Shown here: positions 24,118-33,353 of the stretch, in pieces
How the letters are laid out: each line of letters starts with the position of its first letter
How positions within the stretch are numbered: position 1 is the first letter of the stretch
Assembly (NCBI GenBank): GCA_030615365.1
Contig: JAUWZM010000018.1
Location: 1-37,488 of the forward strand
Length of the DNA: 37,488 nucleotides
From: Candidatus Aerophobota bacterium
GTDB lineage: Bacteria; Aerophobota; Aerophobia; Aerophobales; B3-G15
Direction of reading: 5' to 3'
Position numbers and translations under genes: made by a program
Notes under the pieces: generated by a model
What the model was told of the DNA's origin: nothing
The model's input: the letters and a program-made list of their open reading frames with translations, nothing else
Databases searched by the model: none

Positions 24118-25143
24118 CTACTCCTCGAAAAGGTTCTCGACTCTTTTTTGAAGTATTTTATCCTTACATTCCATCACTCCCAACAGTTCTATCAGACGCT
24201 CTACTCGGCTATGCAGTTCATACTCGTAGCGCAATTCATCTACCCACTGTCGGGGAATTTGTGAGAACCCAAACCGCGCCCCTAATAAGGCTCCTGCAAC
24301 TGCTGCATTAGAGTCAGCATCGCCACCTTCGTGAATGATTTGAAGGACTCCTTCACTATAAGAAACAGCATTTTTGAGTGCCCAAAATCCAGCGCTCATA
24401 GTCTTGAGCGTATATCCTATGCGGTTCACTTCAACAAGATTGAGTCCCTCATCGAGGTTGAATGTCTCCAAAGGGCGTCTTACTGCTTTATCAAGATACT
24501 CCTGGATTCGTGGATCAAACGAAGTTGTCTTCATAGCAACTTTTTTAATTATGTTTTCCACATCAGAAGCGCCGCTCAGTAGTGAGCTAATTGCCAAGGA
24601 GACCGCAACGCACGAGCCAACGCACCGGGGGTCGTAATGGGTGATCTTACAAACTTCTTCAGCGTTCCGCCTCACCCTTTCGGGAAATTGGTATTCCCAG
24701 ATACCAAGCACTGAGGTTCTCATTACACCGCCATTAGACGCAGAGCGTTGTCCAGACTCCTTCCATACCCTCTGGGCAATTGTATGAGGATTTTGAATAA
24801 AGTCAGGAGAGTGAACCACGCGGTAGACCGTCTGGCCGACACCCATACCCCCATCCCTAACCCATTTATGCAAACGCAAAGCAATATCTATAACATCAAC
24901 CTTTTTCTTGTCGAGTAAACTGTCCAGAATGCACAGCATTTGGTCAGTGTCATCGGTCCAATCCCCGACAGCCCATCTTTGTCGATGTGCATCGCGAACA
25001 ATTTGGTGATAACCACTCAGTCCTCTCGGGTAATACTGCGATACTTGCCGCTTTGACAAGAATTCCGTTCCAAGCCCAAGTGCATCACCAATAGCCTGAC
25101 CGTAGATGACACCGCGAATACGGTCAGCAACTACCGCGTTCAT
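24118..25143 (-). CDS. ADP-ribosylglycohydrolase (DraG-like)
   Basis: A 341-residue enzyme that removes ADP-ribose from proteins or nucleic acid using two metal ions. The family motifs are all present: GVIYGQAIGDALGLGTEF at the start, VGDWTDDTDQMLCILDSLLD (metal-binding TDDT), ASNGGVMRTSVLGIWEY, ITHYDPRC, and the closing HEGGDADSNAAVAGALLGA, which supplies the second metal set. The ATG has GGAGGTG 8 nt upstream. It lies outside the cas operon with a small unknown partner. It could reverse a toxin-type modification or act in metabolism; the partner shows no ADP-ribosyltransferase motif. Confidence 0.9.
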   Translation of the reverse strand: MNAVVADRIRGVIYGQAIGDALGLGTEFLSKRQVSQYYPRGLSGYHQIVRDAHRQRWAVGDWTDDTDQMLCILDSLLDKKKVDVIDIALRLHKWVRDGGMGVGQTVYRVVHSPDFIQNPHTIAQRVWKESGQRSASNGGVMRTSVLGIWEYQFPERVRRNAEEVCKITHYDPRCVGSCVAVSLAISSLLSGASDVENIIKKVAMKTTSFDPRIQEYLDKAVRRPLETFNLDEGLNLVEVNRIGYTLKTMSAGFWALKNAVSYSEGVLQIIHEGGDADSNAAVAGALLGARFGFSQIPRQWVDELRYEYELHSRVERLIELLGVMECKDKILQKRVENLFEE

Positions 25144-25509
25144 TTCACTTCACCTCCCGGCGCTATAATTATATCCTATATTTGTCATATGCCAGATGTA
25201 CCGTGGCTCTTGTCTGATACTGATTACATCTTTGCATTACTTCTCCTGTTACTTCGTCCCTTACCCCTCAAAAAACTATCCACCTCTCTCAAGCACTCTG
25301 TTCCGGAGAATACCTTGAGACGCAGCGGGAAGAAAAATATACACATGATCTTTCGTTTCTTACCTTTCCGACCTTTTTTTCTCGCCTTAAGCAGAAGGCA
25401 AGAGAAATTTTCTCCGAGCGAACTACCGAGGTTAAACTGGTAAATAATAACACTCTTATTGGGCGTAGAATTCGAAAAATAATCAGAAAATATTATTATC
25501 ATCGCTTTC
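25144..25509. other. Intergenic region, no gene recognised
   Basis: Short overlapping frames on both strands lack binding sites and family features. A bulged hairpin (GCCTT/AAGGC with flanking TCTC/GAGA) lies near 25378-25400 but is not followed by a T run, so I do not call a terminator. Confidence 0.4.
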
Positions 25510-25742
25510 CTAAAATGTCGAATTGTCCGAATCTCTGGACCCAGGTATATTTTCCCTGAGCAGACCCAATTTTAAATTCTCTTCTACATCTTCTTCAACC
25601 TTATTGAACTCGCCTTTAATTTCGCTGAAGATACGCTCGCAAATCTTACACATCCTGGCATCAGCTTGGTTACCGAGTTTTCTTGCCGATGTTTTTCCCA
25701 TACAGCCTCTCCCAGATTGAAAAGGTCATCTTTTACACTCAT
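25510..25742 (-). pseudogene. Small frameshifted ORF, helical protein
   Basis: The ATG at 25742 has GGGGGAG 5 nt upstream and reads SVKDDLFNLGEAVWEK. A shift in the run of five A (25692-25696) leads into TSARKLGNQADARMCKICER and then FSEIKGEFNKVEEDVEENLK. Together this resembles a small helical protein with a CxxC pair. Family unknown. The good ribosome binding site and the coherent sequence on both sides of the shift are the evidence. Confidence 0.4.
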
Positions 25743-25918
25743 AATACTCCCCCACATTAATCCTTTTAGCAAGTAATATAAAAGGACAGTAAGAAAACCA
25801 AGGTGAAAGTGCTCTCTCCTGCAGTTATACTTTCTTAGGGTACTCATAGAGCAAGAACTTGTATCGGAAAAAGTGAGAAATAAGTTCAAATTTTCTAAGG
25901 GACTCGATGTGAGAAGGC

Positions 25919-26683
25919 TCATTTTTGTATAAGATATCTCATTGCTTCTATTGCCACCCAAGTGATATTTTTCTCAGCTAAGGTTACGACACCCTCTTTC
26001 ACCTCCTCTCGCTCAGTTCTATTTACCACAACACCACTTACACAACCACTCCTTAATCCCAAGGTGCTGCACATAACAAAAAGAGTTGAGGATTCCATCT
26101 CATAGTTGAGAACCTTGAGTTTTTGCCATTCTTTTAAGCTTCCTTTAAGTTTTTTTATTACATAACCAGAAAATGAATCATACCTTTCCTGACCCGGATA
26201 AAAGGTATCAGAGGAGGCAGTGATACCGAGATGATAATTAACCGCTATAGTTTTTGCACCTTGGACTAAAGCCTCCAGCACCTCATAGTTGGTTACGGCA
26301 GGATATTCTATGGGAGCATAATCTCTTGATGCTCCATCAAATCGGACAGAACCTGTTGTTATGATAACATCACCTAACCTGATTTCTTTTTGAATTGCAC
26401 CAGTGGTGCCCACTCTGATAAAGGTATGTACTCCAAGCCGAGCAAGCTCTTCTACAACAATAGAAGTGGAAGGCCCTCCAATACCTGTTGAGGTCACAAG
26501 AACCATCATTCCCTCAAGCTCACCCAGCCATGTTCTAAACTCCCTTTTCCAGGCAAGTTTGGCAGCATTCGCATCAAAAGCTCTTGCTATCTTAGGTACT
26601 CTTTCAGGGTCACCGGGAAGAATGGCAAATTTTGCTTCTTTAATCATGTCTCGCGACAAGCCTAAGTGGTAAATATTCTTCAT
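25919..26683 (-). CDS. udp: Uridine phosphorylase, copy B
   Basis: 254 residues of the same family as copy A at 9400-10179, with LPGDPERVPKIARAFD, TSTGIGGPSTSI, RVGTTGAIQKEIRLGDVI, SSDTFYPGQERY and NYEMESSTLF all intact. The start at 26683 is chosen because CGGAGG lies just before it; the longer reading to 26746 would add 21 residues unrelated to the family. Copies A and B begin the same way (IYHL.LSR.MIKEA) and lie in the same direction on either side of the interference operon. Differences are spread along the gene, so the duplication or second acquisition is old. Confidence 0.93.
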   Translation of the reverse strand: MKNIYHLGLSRDMIKEAKFAILPGDPERVPKIARAFDANAAKLAWKREFRTWLGELEGMMVLVTSTGIGGPSTSIVVEELARLGVHTFIRVGTTGAIQKEIRLGDVIITTGSVRFDGASRDYAPIEYPAVTNYEVLEALVQGAKTIAVNYHLGITASSDTFYPGQERYDSFSGYVIKKLKGSLKEWQKLKVLNYEMESSTLFVMCSTLGLRSGCVSGVVVNRTEREEVKEGVVTLAEKNITWVAIEAMRYLIQK

Positions 26684-26915
26684 ATCATCCTCCGTTGGGC
26701 ACGTAACAACTTGCAGATTTGCTGTTACACGGCGTTTTTGACCCACTTAAAGGGTGAATTAATTTGGACGTCTATATACTTACTGGTATCCTAATTCATT
26801 ATCGTAGCCAAATCGATACTCCAAGTCACAATGTTCAGGTGTGTCAATTAGGTCAATTATTATTCCACTGAGTATGTTACCCGGGTAGCAATAAACTATT
26901 TCTTTAATGGAGGAA

Positions 26916-27470
26916 TTATGCTTGGTATCGATTTGCAAAATTCGTGATAGCATCTACTTGATTATCTGCGCCAAACCCTCTAATTGTCAACCTGGTGATT
27001 CCACAGATTTTTATCCTTGGATTTCTCGATACAAGAACCAAGGCATAGAAAGTCATAGCATATATGTAATCCTGCCAAACTGGATTTCGTTCTCTGAAAG
27101 TCTCTGTTCTTCTTTTTGACCATACTATTCTGGAGAAGTTTCTATGATAAAAGTCTGATTCCGTAGTGGGTGTTAAACAAATGCACTTCAAATCCAAATC
27201 ACGTTTTTCGATATCAATTCGTGCAATTCGGGGAATCTTGCTTTTGTGCAATAAGTTTGAAATTATCTTTACCTTATCAATCAGATCATTAGCACCCTCG
27301 CTAGCCAACCCTCCCATACCATACATTAGACCACCCAAGGAGGTTTTCCCCGACCCGCTCATAGTAATGAGTCCATCTATCCCACACTCAAGGTAGGGGT
27401 TTCTTTCACCTTCAAGTGTCTGTGATACCTTTACACTTTGAACGATTCCAAAAAGAGATCTTATCCGCAT
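26916..27470 (-). CDS. Hypothetical protein at end of VWA/tubulin operon
   Basis: A 184-residue protein with no recognised family. It has a glycine/serine-rich loop SGSGKTSLGGLMYGMGGLAS near residues 38-57 that superficially resembles a P-loop (GSGKTS) but lacks an obvious preceding beta strand with hydrophobic run and a Walker B. Later segments are IDIEKRDLDLKCICLT and KICGITRLTIRGFGAD. It begins 63 bp after the VWA gene on the same strand with GGGGA upstream of the ATG, so it probably belongs to that operon. Confidence 0.55.
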   Translation of the reverse strand: MRIRSLFGIVQSVKVSQTLEGERNPYLECGIDGLITMSGSGKTSLGGLMYGMGGLASEGANDLIDKVKIISNLLHKSKIPRIARIDIEKRDLDLKCICLTPTTESDFYHRNFSRIVWSKRRTETFRERNPVWQDYIYAMTFYALVLVSRNPRIKICGITRLTIRGFGADNQVDAITNFANRYQA

Positions 27471-27533
27471 AGTGTGTTCCCCGTTATTTAAAGATAGCGC
27501 TTAACGTTGGGTCTGCTTATTCAGTTAGGAAAC

Positions 27534-29630
27534 TCATTCTTTTTGGGAAGACTTCATCTCATAGAACTCATACTCTGTAAAGATTCCTTCAGGATCCGAG
27601 ACCTCTACTGTATAAGAAGTTCCCATGAACCAAGGTCGCCACTTCTTTACTTCCATCACTACATCAAGCTGTTTTTCAGCTGAGTGATCGTCTTCAGGGG
27701 CTAAGCTAACGGTTTGCTCTTGAAGAGAAAAGGTTATCACGCTGGAATCAGAAGGGATAAATCTTACTACTAAGTCTTTGGTATCATATAGCGACTCGCA
27801 GGTTATTTTAACTCTAATTAGTATCTTTTCCCCCTTCTTAACTCGGGGCATCTTTGATATACCCACTCTTACCACAGGAGGCCTCGGCATAAGCCTAATA
27901 ATGAGGGAATCAGGAGCCGTGTGGAGGGCCTCGAATCTTATCTTTCCTTCCATGTGCTGGGTAATAACTTCCGGAAGATTGATTATTCTGATTTGGCCTG
28001 CCAACTGGGTGGGAACGGAAGAAACATGCAGGTGAGAAATTTGCATATTTTCTTTAGGAACAACCATTTGGCCATTAACAAAAAGACCCTTGGTGATCGC
28101 TAAAATATCAGCATTCAGATCCACGGACCCTGGCCCGCTATAGGTGACATTTAGTCGGAATGGGATGGTCAAGGACTCATCTCCTGGAAGGATCTGCCTT
28201 TCTAAAACTTTATATTCATTGGGTACCTTAATGGTGAATGGCATTACTTTGACGGCCCGCCCGGGACCCTTTACCATTTCTCCATTTTGGAACCGAGCTT
28301 CGAACGAATAACTAATGTTTATCGGCCTCGGAGGAGTAGGCTGAGGTGGAGAAAAAGTCCCCGTCCACTCCCCTTCTTCGTGAGAAAATTGTAAGGGAAT
28401 CTCATCCGGATCCGGCCACTCTCGGTCATTGTATTTCACTATCGCCATAACTTCCTCGATCCTATCGTGGAAAGCCCTGTTCGTTATAAGGGTGCCATCT
28501 CGTCTTACAAATGTCACTTGAAAGTCAAGTTTCGTCACACCGCTTGGTCCAGTGGTTGGAGGAATCACTACGTCAGTCCGTCTCGCTACCCAGGAGTTAA
28601 CCTCTCCTTCTCCTGAGATTGATATGTTCCAGTCCCCTGTAGGGGGATCCTCGATTCTGTAAATCTTGAAACTGCCTTCGACAGGACGGTCCCACTGGAC
28701 TACAGATATAGAAGCAGAAGTAAGATAATCGTAATTATTGCAGGACAAGCCATCTACCTGAGCGAGGCCGTTGTCGCTGAATAAGGTAAAAGTCAGTTGG
28801 GTGGTCTCCCAGCTTTGGTTCGTCGGCTCCTCTAAGGTGTGGGTATATTGCCTTGCTTCACGGAAGTCCTTTAAAAACTCCCCCGAGATTTCTTGGTATC
28901 GATCTAAATAGAAGTCCACGATGTGGCGGGTATCGTCTATTCTTCGATAGTTGCCATCAGTTCTCTGGGCAATCGTCTGTAAAAAAGGCGAATGGCCTTC
29001 TTGTATACCCATAGCATGGATTTTCCAACCACGCCTCTGGAATTGTTCAAGTACTGGCAAAAGATAAGAGTACCAATCCTCGCCCTCTATGGGAAAAGTT
29101 CCGTATCTCTGACGGTATATTTCCTCCCTATCAGGATTAAGTTCGGGGACGCCATCAGTTAACAGCAAGATGAGTACTTGCCGGTCCCGCTTTTCACTAC
29201 TCTCCAGGATACTGTAAGCTGCCGTGAGAGCATGAACTATATCCGTGTAGCCTCGTGCTTCTATCGATTGCAAATGGTTTTGGAGTTGACGCTTATATCT
29301 CTCAGAAAGAAGTGATAGATTAGGAAAGCCTATCCCTATCTCGCTATTGAGGTATGTTACCTCATCATTAAACAGAAGTACACTGATTCTATCACTCTCC
29401 CGAGCATAGGTAGCGATAATATTTGCTGCAGTCAGACGCCACTTATTAGGATCGTTATGTTGTTGCTGCATACTCCCCGAATTATCTATCAATAGAATTA
29501 TGTCGATATTTTCAGACGTTCTGCTGGTCTGTTGTTGCGCCATAAGAGAAGTGGTTATTATGACAAAAAACAGCAACACTCCCAGTATACTACTGGTCAA
29601 CAGCCATTTACGGAAATTTTTAATAATCAT
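27534..29630 (-). CDS. Membrane-anchored VWA-domain protein
   Basis: A 698-residue exported protein. Residues about 10-31 (LLTSSILGVLLFFVIITTSL) form a signal anchor, then a von Willebrand A domain with the MIDAS motif DNSGSMQQ at about 47-54, the Thr of GYTDIVHAL and the Asp of LLLTDGVPE. The metal site is complete. The remaining 450 residues are beta-rich, with repeated Ig-like segments (for example GSFKIYRIEDPPTGDWNISI and VKKGEKILIRVKIT) expected outside the membrane. AAAGGAG lies 7 nt before the ATG. It follows the HD gene and is one of the core parts of the tubulin-like system; VWA proteins are known partners of FtsZ-like families. Confidence 0.88.
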   Translation of the reverse strand: MIIKNFRKWLLTSSILGVLLFFVIITTSLMAQQQTSRTSENIDIILLIDNSGSMQQQHNDPNKWRLTAANIIATYARESDRISVLLFNDEVTYLNSEIGIGFPNLSLLSERYKRQLQNHLQSIEARGYTDIVHALTAAYSILESSEKRDRQVLILLLTDGVPELNPDREEIYRQRYGTFPIEGEDWYSYLLPVLEQFQRRGWKIHAMGIQEGHSPFLQTIAQRTDGNYRRIDDTRHIVDFYLDRYQEISGEFLKDFREARQYTHTLEEPTNQSWETTQLTFTLFSDNGLAQVDGLSCNNYDYLTSASISVVQWDRPVEGSFKIYRIEDPPTGDWNISISGEGEVNSWVARRTDVVIPPTTGPSGVTKLDFQVTFVRRDGTLITNRAFHDRIEEVMAIVKYNDREWPDPDEIPLQFSHEEGEWTGTFSPPQPTPPRPINISYSFEARFQNGEMVKGPGRAVKVMPFTIKVPNEYKVLERQILPGDESLTIPFRLNVTYSGPGSVDLNADILAITKGLFVNGQMVVPKENMQISHLHVSSVPTQLAGQIRIINLPEVITQHMEGKIRFEALHTAPDSLIIRLMPRPPVVRVGISKMPRVKKGEKILIRVKITCESLYDTKDLVVRFIPSDSSVITFSLQEQTVSLAPEDDHSAEKQLDVVMEVKKWRPWFMGTSYTVEVSDPEGIFTEYEFYEMKSSQKE

Positions 29631-29674
29631 CAGTAGCTCCTTTGTAGCTTGTTAATAAAAGAATAACAACATTT

Positions 29675-29691
29675 GCTCCCCTTCAGGGAGC
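29675..29691. repeat. Intergenic stem-loop between HD and VWA genes
   Basis: GCTCCC, a 5-nt loop, GGGAGC: a perfect 6-bp stem directly after the HD gene stop region. No strong T run follows on the minus strand, so it may be an attenuator or mRNA-stability hairpin, not a full terminator. Confidence 0.5.
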
Positions 29692-29694
29692 ATT

Positions 29695-31059
29695 TTAGTA
29701 AAATTCTCTTTTCAGGTATTTCTCAACGCTGTTTTTCACTCTATCACTGGAGGCGAAAAAACGTACTTGTGTGCGTCGCGCCATATCTTTGGTTAATAAA
29801 AAATCGTAGAATCCGGGATCGATTACCTTTAAACTCTTTTTGCCATCCTCGGTATGCAAATTCAACCATAAGTCAGGATTTTTTATTGTGTAGTTAAACG
29901 GCGCATAAAAGAGCAAATCGGTGCTGCGAATCCGCGCTTCTTGAATAATCTTGTCGACACTTTCCTGTATTTTTTTCCTGGTAATGCCTTTATCAAATTG
30001 AATAGAATCTATTAGCACGTAGGGGTCTCGTTTGAAAAGACGGTGCATAAGAGTCCTTGCTTGTCTATTTTCGCTGTGCCTCAGTTTATAGATCAATTCA
30101 TCTTCAGTCAGAAGAGAAAGCTCGAGAGGATCAATTTCCTTTTCTTTAATAGTCATACTAACCGCACAGTTAAGCAGAACTTCATAAGATCGAACGTCCA
30201 TTCGATCCAAAGCTGTCTTCCATATCAGTTCCCTGGAAAACAGTAACGACATAAGATGAGGGATTCCTTCCTCTTTTACACGAGTTGGGTGTGTACTGTT
30301 CGGGAAAAGAGTAATATTTTCCAGTAAAGCATGGGTGTTGAAATTTGCCAGGTTAACGCCCATATACATTGAATCACGGAGGTAATGGTCAATTCTATCC
30401 AAATCTATGCGGCTATCAACAAGATCCTTTAAACACAAAAATTCTTCATAGTCTTGGGTAAATTTTTCTCGACTTGAGCAAACTAGGCCGACAATGAATT
30501 TCTCATCAATCTTATGTTTTTTTAAAATTTCGCTAATTAGCTTCAAATCACCACGTTCCTGCTTTATTCTTTCGATAACTTCTCCTTCTCCCAATATCAT
30601 CTGCCGGACAATCTCTTCATGATTATATTTGATATCTGGATTATTCTCTAAGACATGGGAGAAAGGCATATGCCCACAGTCATGGACTAAAAGAGCCAAT
30701 AGAAACTCGAACAAAAATCCTCTTCTATCAGGAGAAAGCCACTCTTTAAGAGATAACGGCCTAGATTCCGTTGCCTGTCTGACCTTCACTTCGTCTAACG
30801 CTTGTTTTCCCAGTAACCAACAACCTAAAGAGTGGCAGAATCTGGTGTGACTTGCTGAGGGGAACACCAAGAAATTTAAACCAGCTTGCTTGAGAAACAT
30901 AAGACGTGACATCTCATAGGATTTGAGTATTTCCTTAAATATCGGCCTGGGATCTCTGCCAAAAACTGTAAAACGAGGGCTAAGTTGTATTATCTCTTTG
31001 CTAATATTTATCCATTGACACACTGGGTCATAATAACACAATGCTTGGTCCATTTCCAT
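29695..31059 (-). CDS. SAMHD1-like HD-domain phosphohydrolase
   Basis: 454 residues of the dNTP triphosphohydrolase (SAMHD1/dGTPase-like) family. The metal motif is complete: ASHTRFCHSLGCWLLG near 69-84, LALLVHDCGHMPFSHVLE near 121-138 with the HD pair at 126-127, and SRIDLDRIDHYLRDSMYMGV near 213-232 with the fourth ligand. The C-terminal half (LTEDELIYKLRHSENRQART and following) also follows the family. Such enzymes cut dNTPs to nucleoside and triphosphate and several restrict phages. It starts 7 bp after the ParA-type gene stop, so the two are co-translated. Substrate is inferred from family only. Confidence 0.87.
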   Translation of the reverse strand: MEMDQALCYYDPVCQWINISKEIIQLSPRFTVFGRDPRPIFKEILKSYEMSRLMFLKQAGLNFLVFPSASHTRFCHSLGCWLLGKQALDEVKVRQATESRPLSLKEWLSPDRRGFLFEFLLALLVHDCGHMPFSHVLENNPDIKYNHEEIVRQMILGEGEVIERIKQERGDLKLISEILKKHKIDEKFIVGLVCSSREKFTQDYEEFLCLKDLVDSRIDLDRIDHYLRDSMYMGVNLANFNTHALLENITLFPNSTHPTRVKEEGIPHLMSLLFSRELIWKTALDRMDVRSYEVLLNCAVSMTIKEKEIDPLELSLLTEDELIYKLRHSENRQARTLMHRLFKRDPYVLIDSIQFDKGITRKKIQESVDKIIQEARIRSTDLLFYAPFNYTIKNPDLWLNLHTEDGKKSLKVIDPGFYDFLLTKDMARRTQVRFFASSDRVKNSVEKYLKREFY

Positions 31060-31065
31060 TTTATC

Positions 31066-31860
31066 TTATTCCTCAATCTTTTGAATTATTTCCTGGTAGC
31101 CTTCTTGCAGCTCTTCCATTTCCTTATTGTAAATACTTTCCTCAGGTGAGTAGCCTGAGACAACCACTTTGTCCATCCATCTCATTATCCTGTTTTCTCG
31201 AATTAATATGGCCTGGCGGTGATCTCGCAATTCTCTCATTGCTGTTTCATGGCTTGGAGGTAAATCCCTTGGAATGTCGTTAAGTATCACATAGTATTCA
31301 AGTTCTCTATTTTCTTTTCTTTTTACTTTTTTGACCTTATCGAGGATTTCCAGTATGCAATCTAATCCTACCAAATGTTGATAGGTAAATCTTGAGGAAA
31401 CAAAAATTTTATGCGAGACAAGAAAGACAATGGCGGATTCATCGGCAAACCCACTTCTGGTATCCAACAGCACATAATCAACCTTCAATTCGTTTTCTAT
31501 CTCTCTTAATAAGTTTTCCAAATTGTCACACATTCCTGGTGTGACTTTTGCAATTAGTTTATTTGTTCCCACTCTGGGCATTGGAAATATGTATAAATTT
31601 CCGGGAAAAGGGATTCTGATTGTTTTACACCAGTCAACGTATGTCTCCTCCACTGTGACGTTGAAAGACATGAAAAATTCTCTAATCGTCCTTTGAGGTA
31701 TTTTGTCTATCTCCATAGCAATATCCAGACCTGGAGCAGTAATATCCAGGTCTAAACAGGCGACGCTACGTCCCTTTTGAACCAGCATCACGGCCACATT
31801 CGCCATGGTTGTGGTGCGTCCCGTTCCACCCTTATAGGAATAGAAACTTATAATCTTCAT
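31066..31860 (-). CDS. ParA/MinD-type ATPase
   Basis: A 264-residue deviant-Walker ATPase. SYKGGTGRTTTMANVAVMLV at 7-26 has the signature Lys and P-loop; CLDLDITAPGLDI supplies the second motif; YVLLDTRSGFADES is Walker B-like. The KGGTGRT variant is typical of a branch found with signalling and conflict proteins, unlike plasmid ParA. AAGGAGAA lies 6 nt before the ATG. It has no ParB partner here. Its neighbours suggest surface-bound, nucleotide-switched positioning of the VWA/HD/tubulin-like parts. Confidence 0.88.
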   Translation of the reverse strand: MKIISFYSYKGGTGRTTTMANVAVMLVQKGRSVACLDLDITAPGLDIAMEIDKIPQRTIREFFMSFNVTVEETYVDWCKTIRIPFPGNLYIFPMPRVGTNKLIAKVTPGMCDNLENLLREIENELKVDYVLLDTRSGFADESAIVFLVSHKIFVSSRFTYQHLVGLDCILEILDKVKKVKRKENRELEYYVILNDIPRDLPPSHETAMRELRDHRQAILIRENRIMRWMDKVVVSGYSPEESIYNKEMEELQEGYQEIIQKIEE

Positions 31861-31915
31861 ACGAAGTTCTCCTTATTTCTTGCTTTTTACCCTACTTTTG
31901 GTACTGTCATTATTT

Positions 31916-33334
31916 CTATGTATTGGAGTTTTGGCGGCCTCCTTCGACGATTCCTGCAATTATGTCGCGAAGCGATTTTCCTTTTAATGCTTTTGTCAGT
32001 TCATTGAGTCTTTGTTTGATTTCAGATATGTCATTCAAGCCCTCTTTGAGATTATTTGCTAACTGGGAATCTGTATTCCTAAGTTCATCTACTCCTTTTG
32101 ATAGCTGTTTCAGCATGTCTACCACCCTCTCTTTAAAAGGAATAGTCGTAGCCTTATACTGGTCATAGCAGTATAAGGCTACTAATACACGCTGGTTCAT
32201 ATAAATGGTGAATTGTTTGTTATAGTTAGTCCAAAGTGCTTCTTTTCTATCATACAAAGAAGTTTCCATCGCGTTTATTATCTCAGTTAAGCACTCCGAT
32301 ACCGCTTTTGAACAATTAAGGATTTCTCCATCTTCCTTCTTATACTCAAGCCCAATAAGAGCTTTTGGATACTCCATTGCGAGCTTAGAGAGCACAAAGA
32401 CACTTAAGGGAAGGATTGATTCGTCCTCGTACATTATCTCATACTTGTCTGTTTTGAACAAATGAGCTTCTACTTCCTCATACAATGCCCGGTTATAATT
32501 CCAGGTATCTAATATTTGTGTTAACGTCCGAGATAGTACCTGCTCACTTAGTTCACAATGGAGATACTTTTTTAAATTCAAAAGTGTATCGAGGCCATAG
32601 AGATTGTATATTATTGCCTCCTGGGCTCCTTTTCTTGTACTGGCCTCCCAGTGTCCTACTTGTTCTTCGGCAAAATTAAAAAACCATTTCTGCATTTGCT
32701 TAATGCAGTCATCGAACTGCCCTATTAACTCGTTTATCTCTTTGGAGCAGTTCTGTTTTTTGAGAAGCTCTATTAGTGGAAGAATATCTGTAACAGCGCG
32801 CGTGGCATAAACAGTGGAGTATCCCTTAACTCCTGGAAATCCTGACCATCCTGTACTATCGACAGCGTCGTCATGGTTCACAACGAGCCACTTGAGGGAA
32901 CTCGCAATCATTTGTTGCAATTTTTCTTCGATTTCCCCATCCAGAAAGTTCTCAGAGCTCAAGCGTTCCAGTATCCTTACTGAAATATCAAAGACAAAAG
33001 TCACGGTGTCCACAAACTCTGGCTTCTGTAAATCACTGTCTTTTAGAAGCTTGGAGAATTCATAAGGCTTAGGGGCGAAGCTCTCCTCTTTCCATAAATT
33101 ATAGATACAATCTGCTTCCTTTTTTAGCTGATCGTTAGGGAAAAATATGTCTTTGTCCGGGAGGTAATCTTTTTTAAAAATCAGAAAGCAGTCTAAACCC
33201 TCACAGGCAATCTGTAATCCTTCCTCTTGATGCCGATCATCGGACCAAAAATACCTACCTTCTTTACTATTTTTGTCGGTTCGCTTCTTAAAACTCGTTA
33301 GTATTGTTTTGATTCGCTTTTTTACATCGAACAC
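31916..33334 (-). CDS. Helical protein, possible alpha/alpha-toroid fold
   Basis: 472 residues, all helical. The central part has STGWSGFPGVKGYSTVYATR, reminiscent of the Gly/aromatic turns in terpene-cyclase/prenyltransferase alpha/alpha toroids, then RKGAQEAIIYNLYGLDTLLN. The C-terminus (LKQLSKGVDELRNTDSQLAN and on) is a coiled coil. The GTG at 33334 is chosen because AGGAGGT lies 7 nt upstream, a near-perfect site, instead of longer readings to 33394. It begins 19 bp after the methyltransferase stop. No catalytic DxDD or similar motif was found, so an enzyme role is doubtful; a scaffold is more likely. Confidence 0.62.
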   Translation of the reverse strand: MFDVKKRIKTILTSFKKRTDKNSKEGRYFWSDDRHQEEGLQIACEGLDCFLIFKKDYLPDKDIFFPNDQLKKEADCIYNLWKEESFAPKPYEFSKLLKDSDLQKPEFVDTVTFVFDISVRILERLSSENFLDGEIEEKLQQMIASSLKWLVVNHDDAVDSTGWSGFPGVKGYSTVYATRAVTDILPLIELLKKQNCSKEINELIGQFDDCIKQMQKWFFNFAEEQVGHWEASTRKGAQEAIIYNLYGLDTLLNLKKYLHCELSEQVLSRTLTQILDTWNYNRALYEEVEAHLFKTDKYEIMYEDESILPLSVFVLSKLAMEYPKALIGLEYKKEDGEILNCSKAVSECLTEIINAMETSLYDRKEALWTNYNKQFTIYMNQRVLVALYCYDQYKATTIPFKERVVDMLKQLSKGVDELRNTDSQLANNLKEGLNDISEIKQRLNELTKALKGKSLRDIIAGIVEGGRQNSNT

Positions 33335-33353
33335 TTTATACACCTCCTTGCTC

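Noticed and set aside
25378..25400. Hairpin as a Rho-independent terminator
   Set aside because: The stem is bulged and lacks a following T run in either direction.
9400..26683. Recent duplication of udp as an active composite transposon
   Set aside because: The copies differ throughout and no terminal repeats or shared flanks are seen around them.
26916..27470. GSGKTS in the 184-residue protein as a genuine P-loop NTPase
   Set aside because: No Walker B or typical strand-loop-helix context is visible, so I left the function open.
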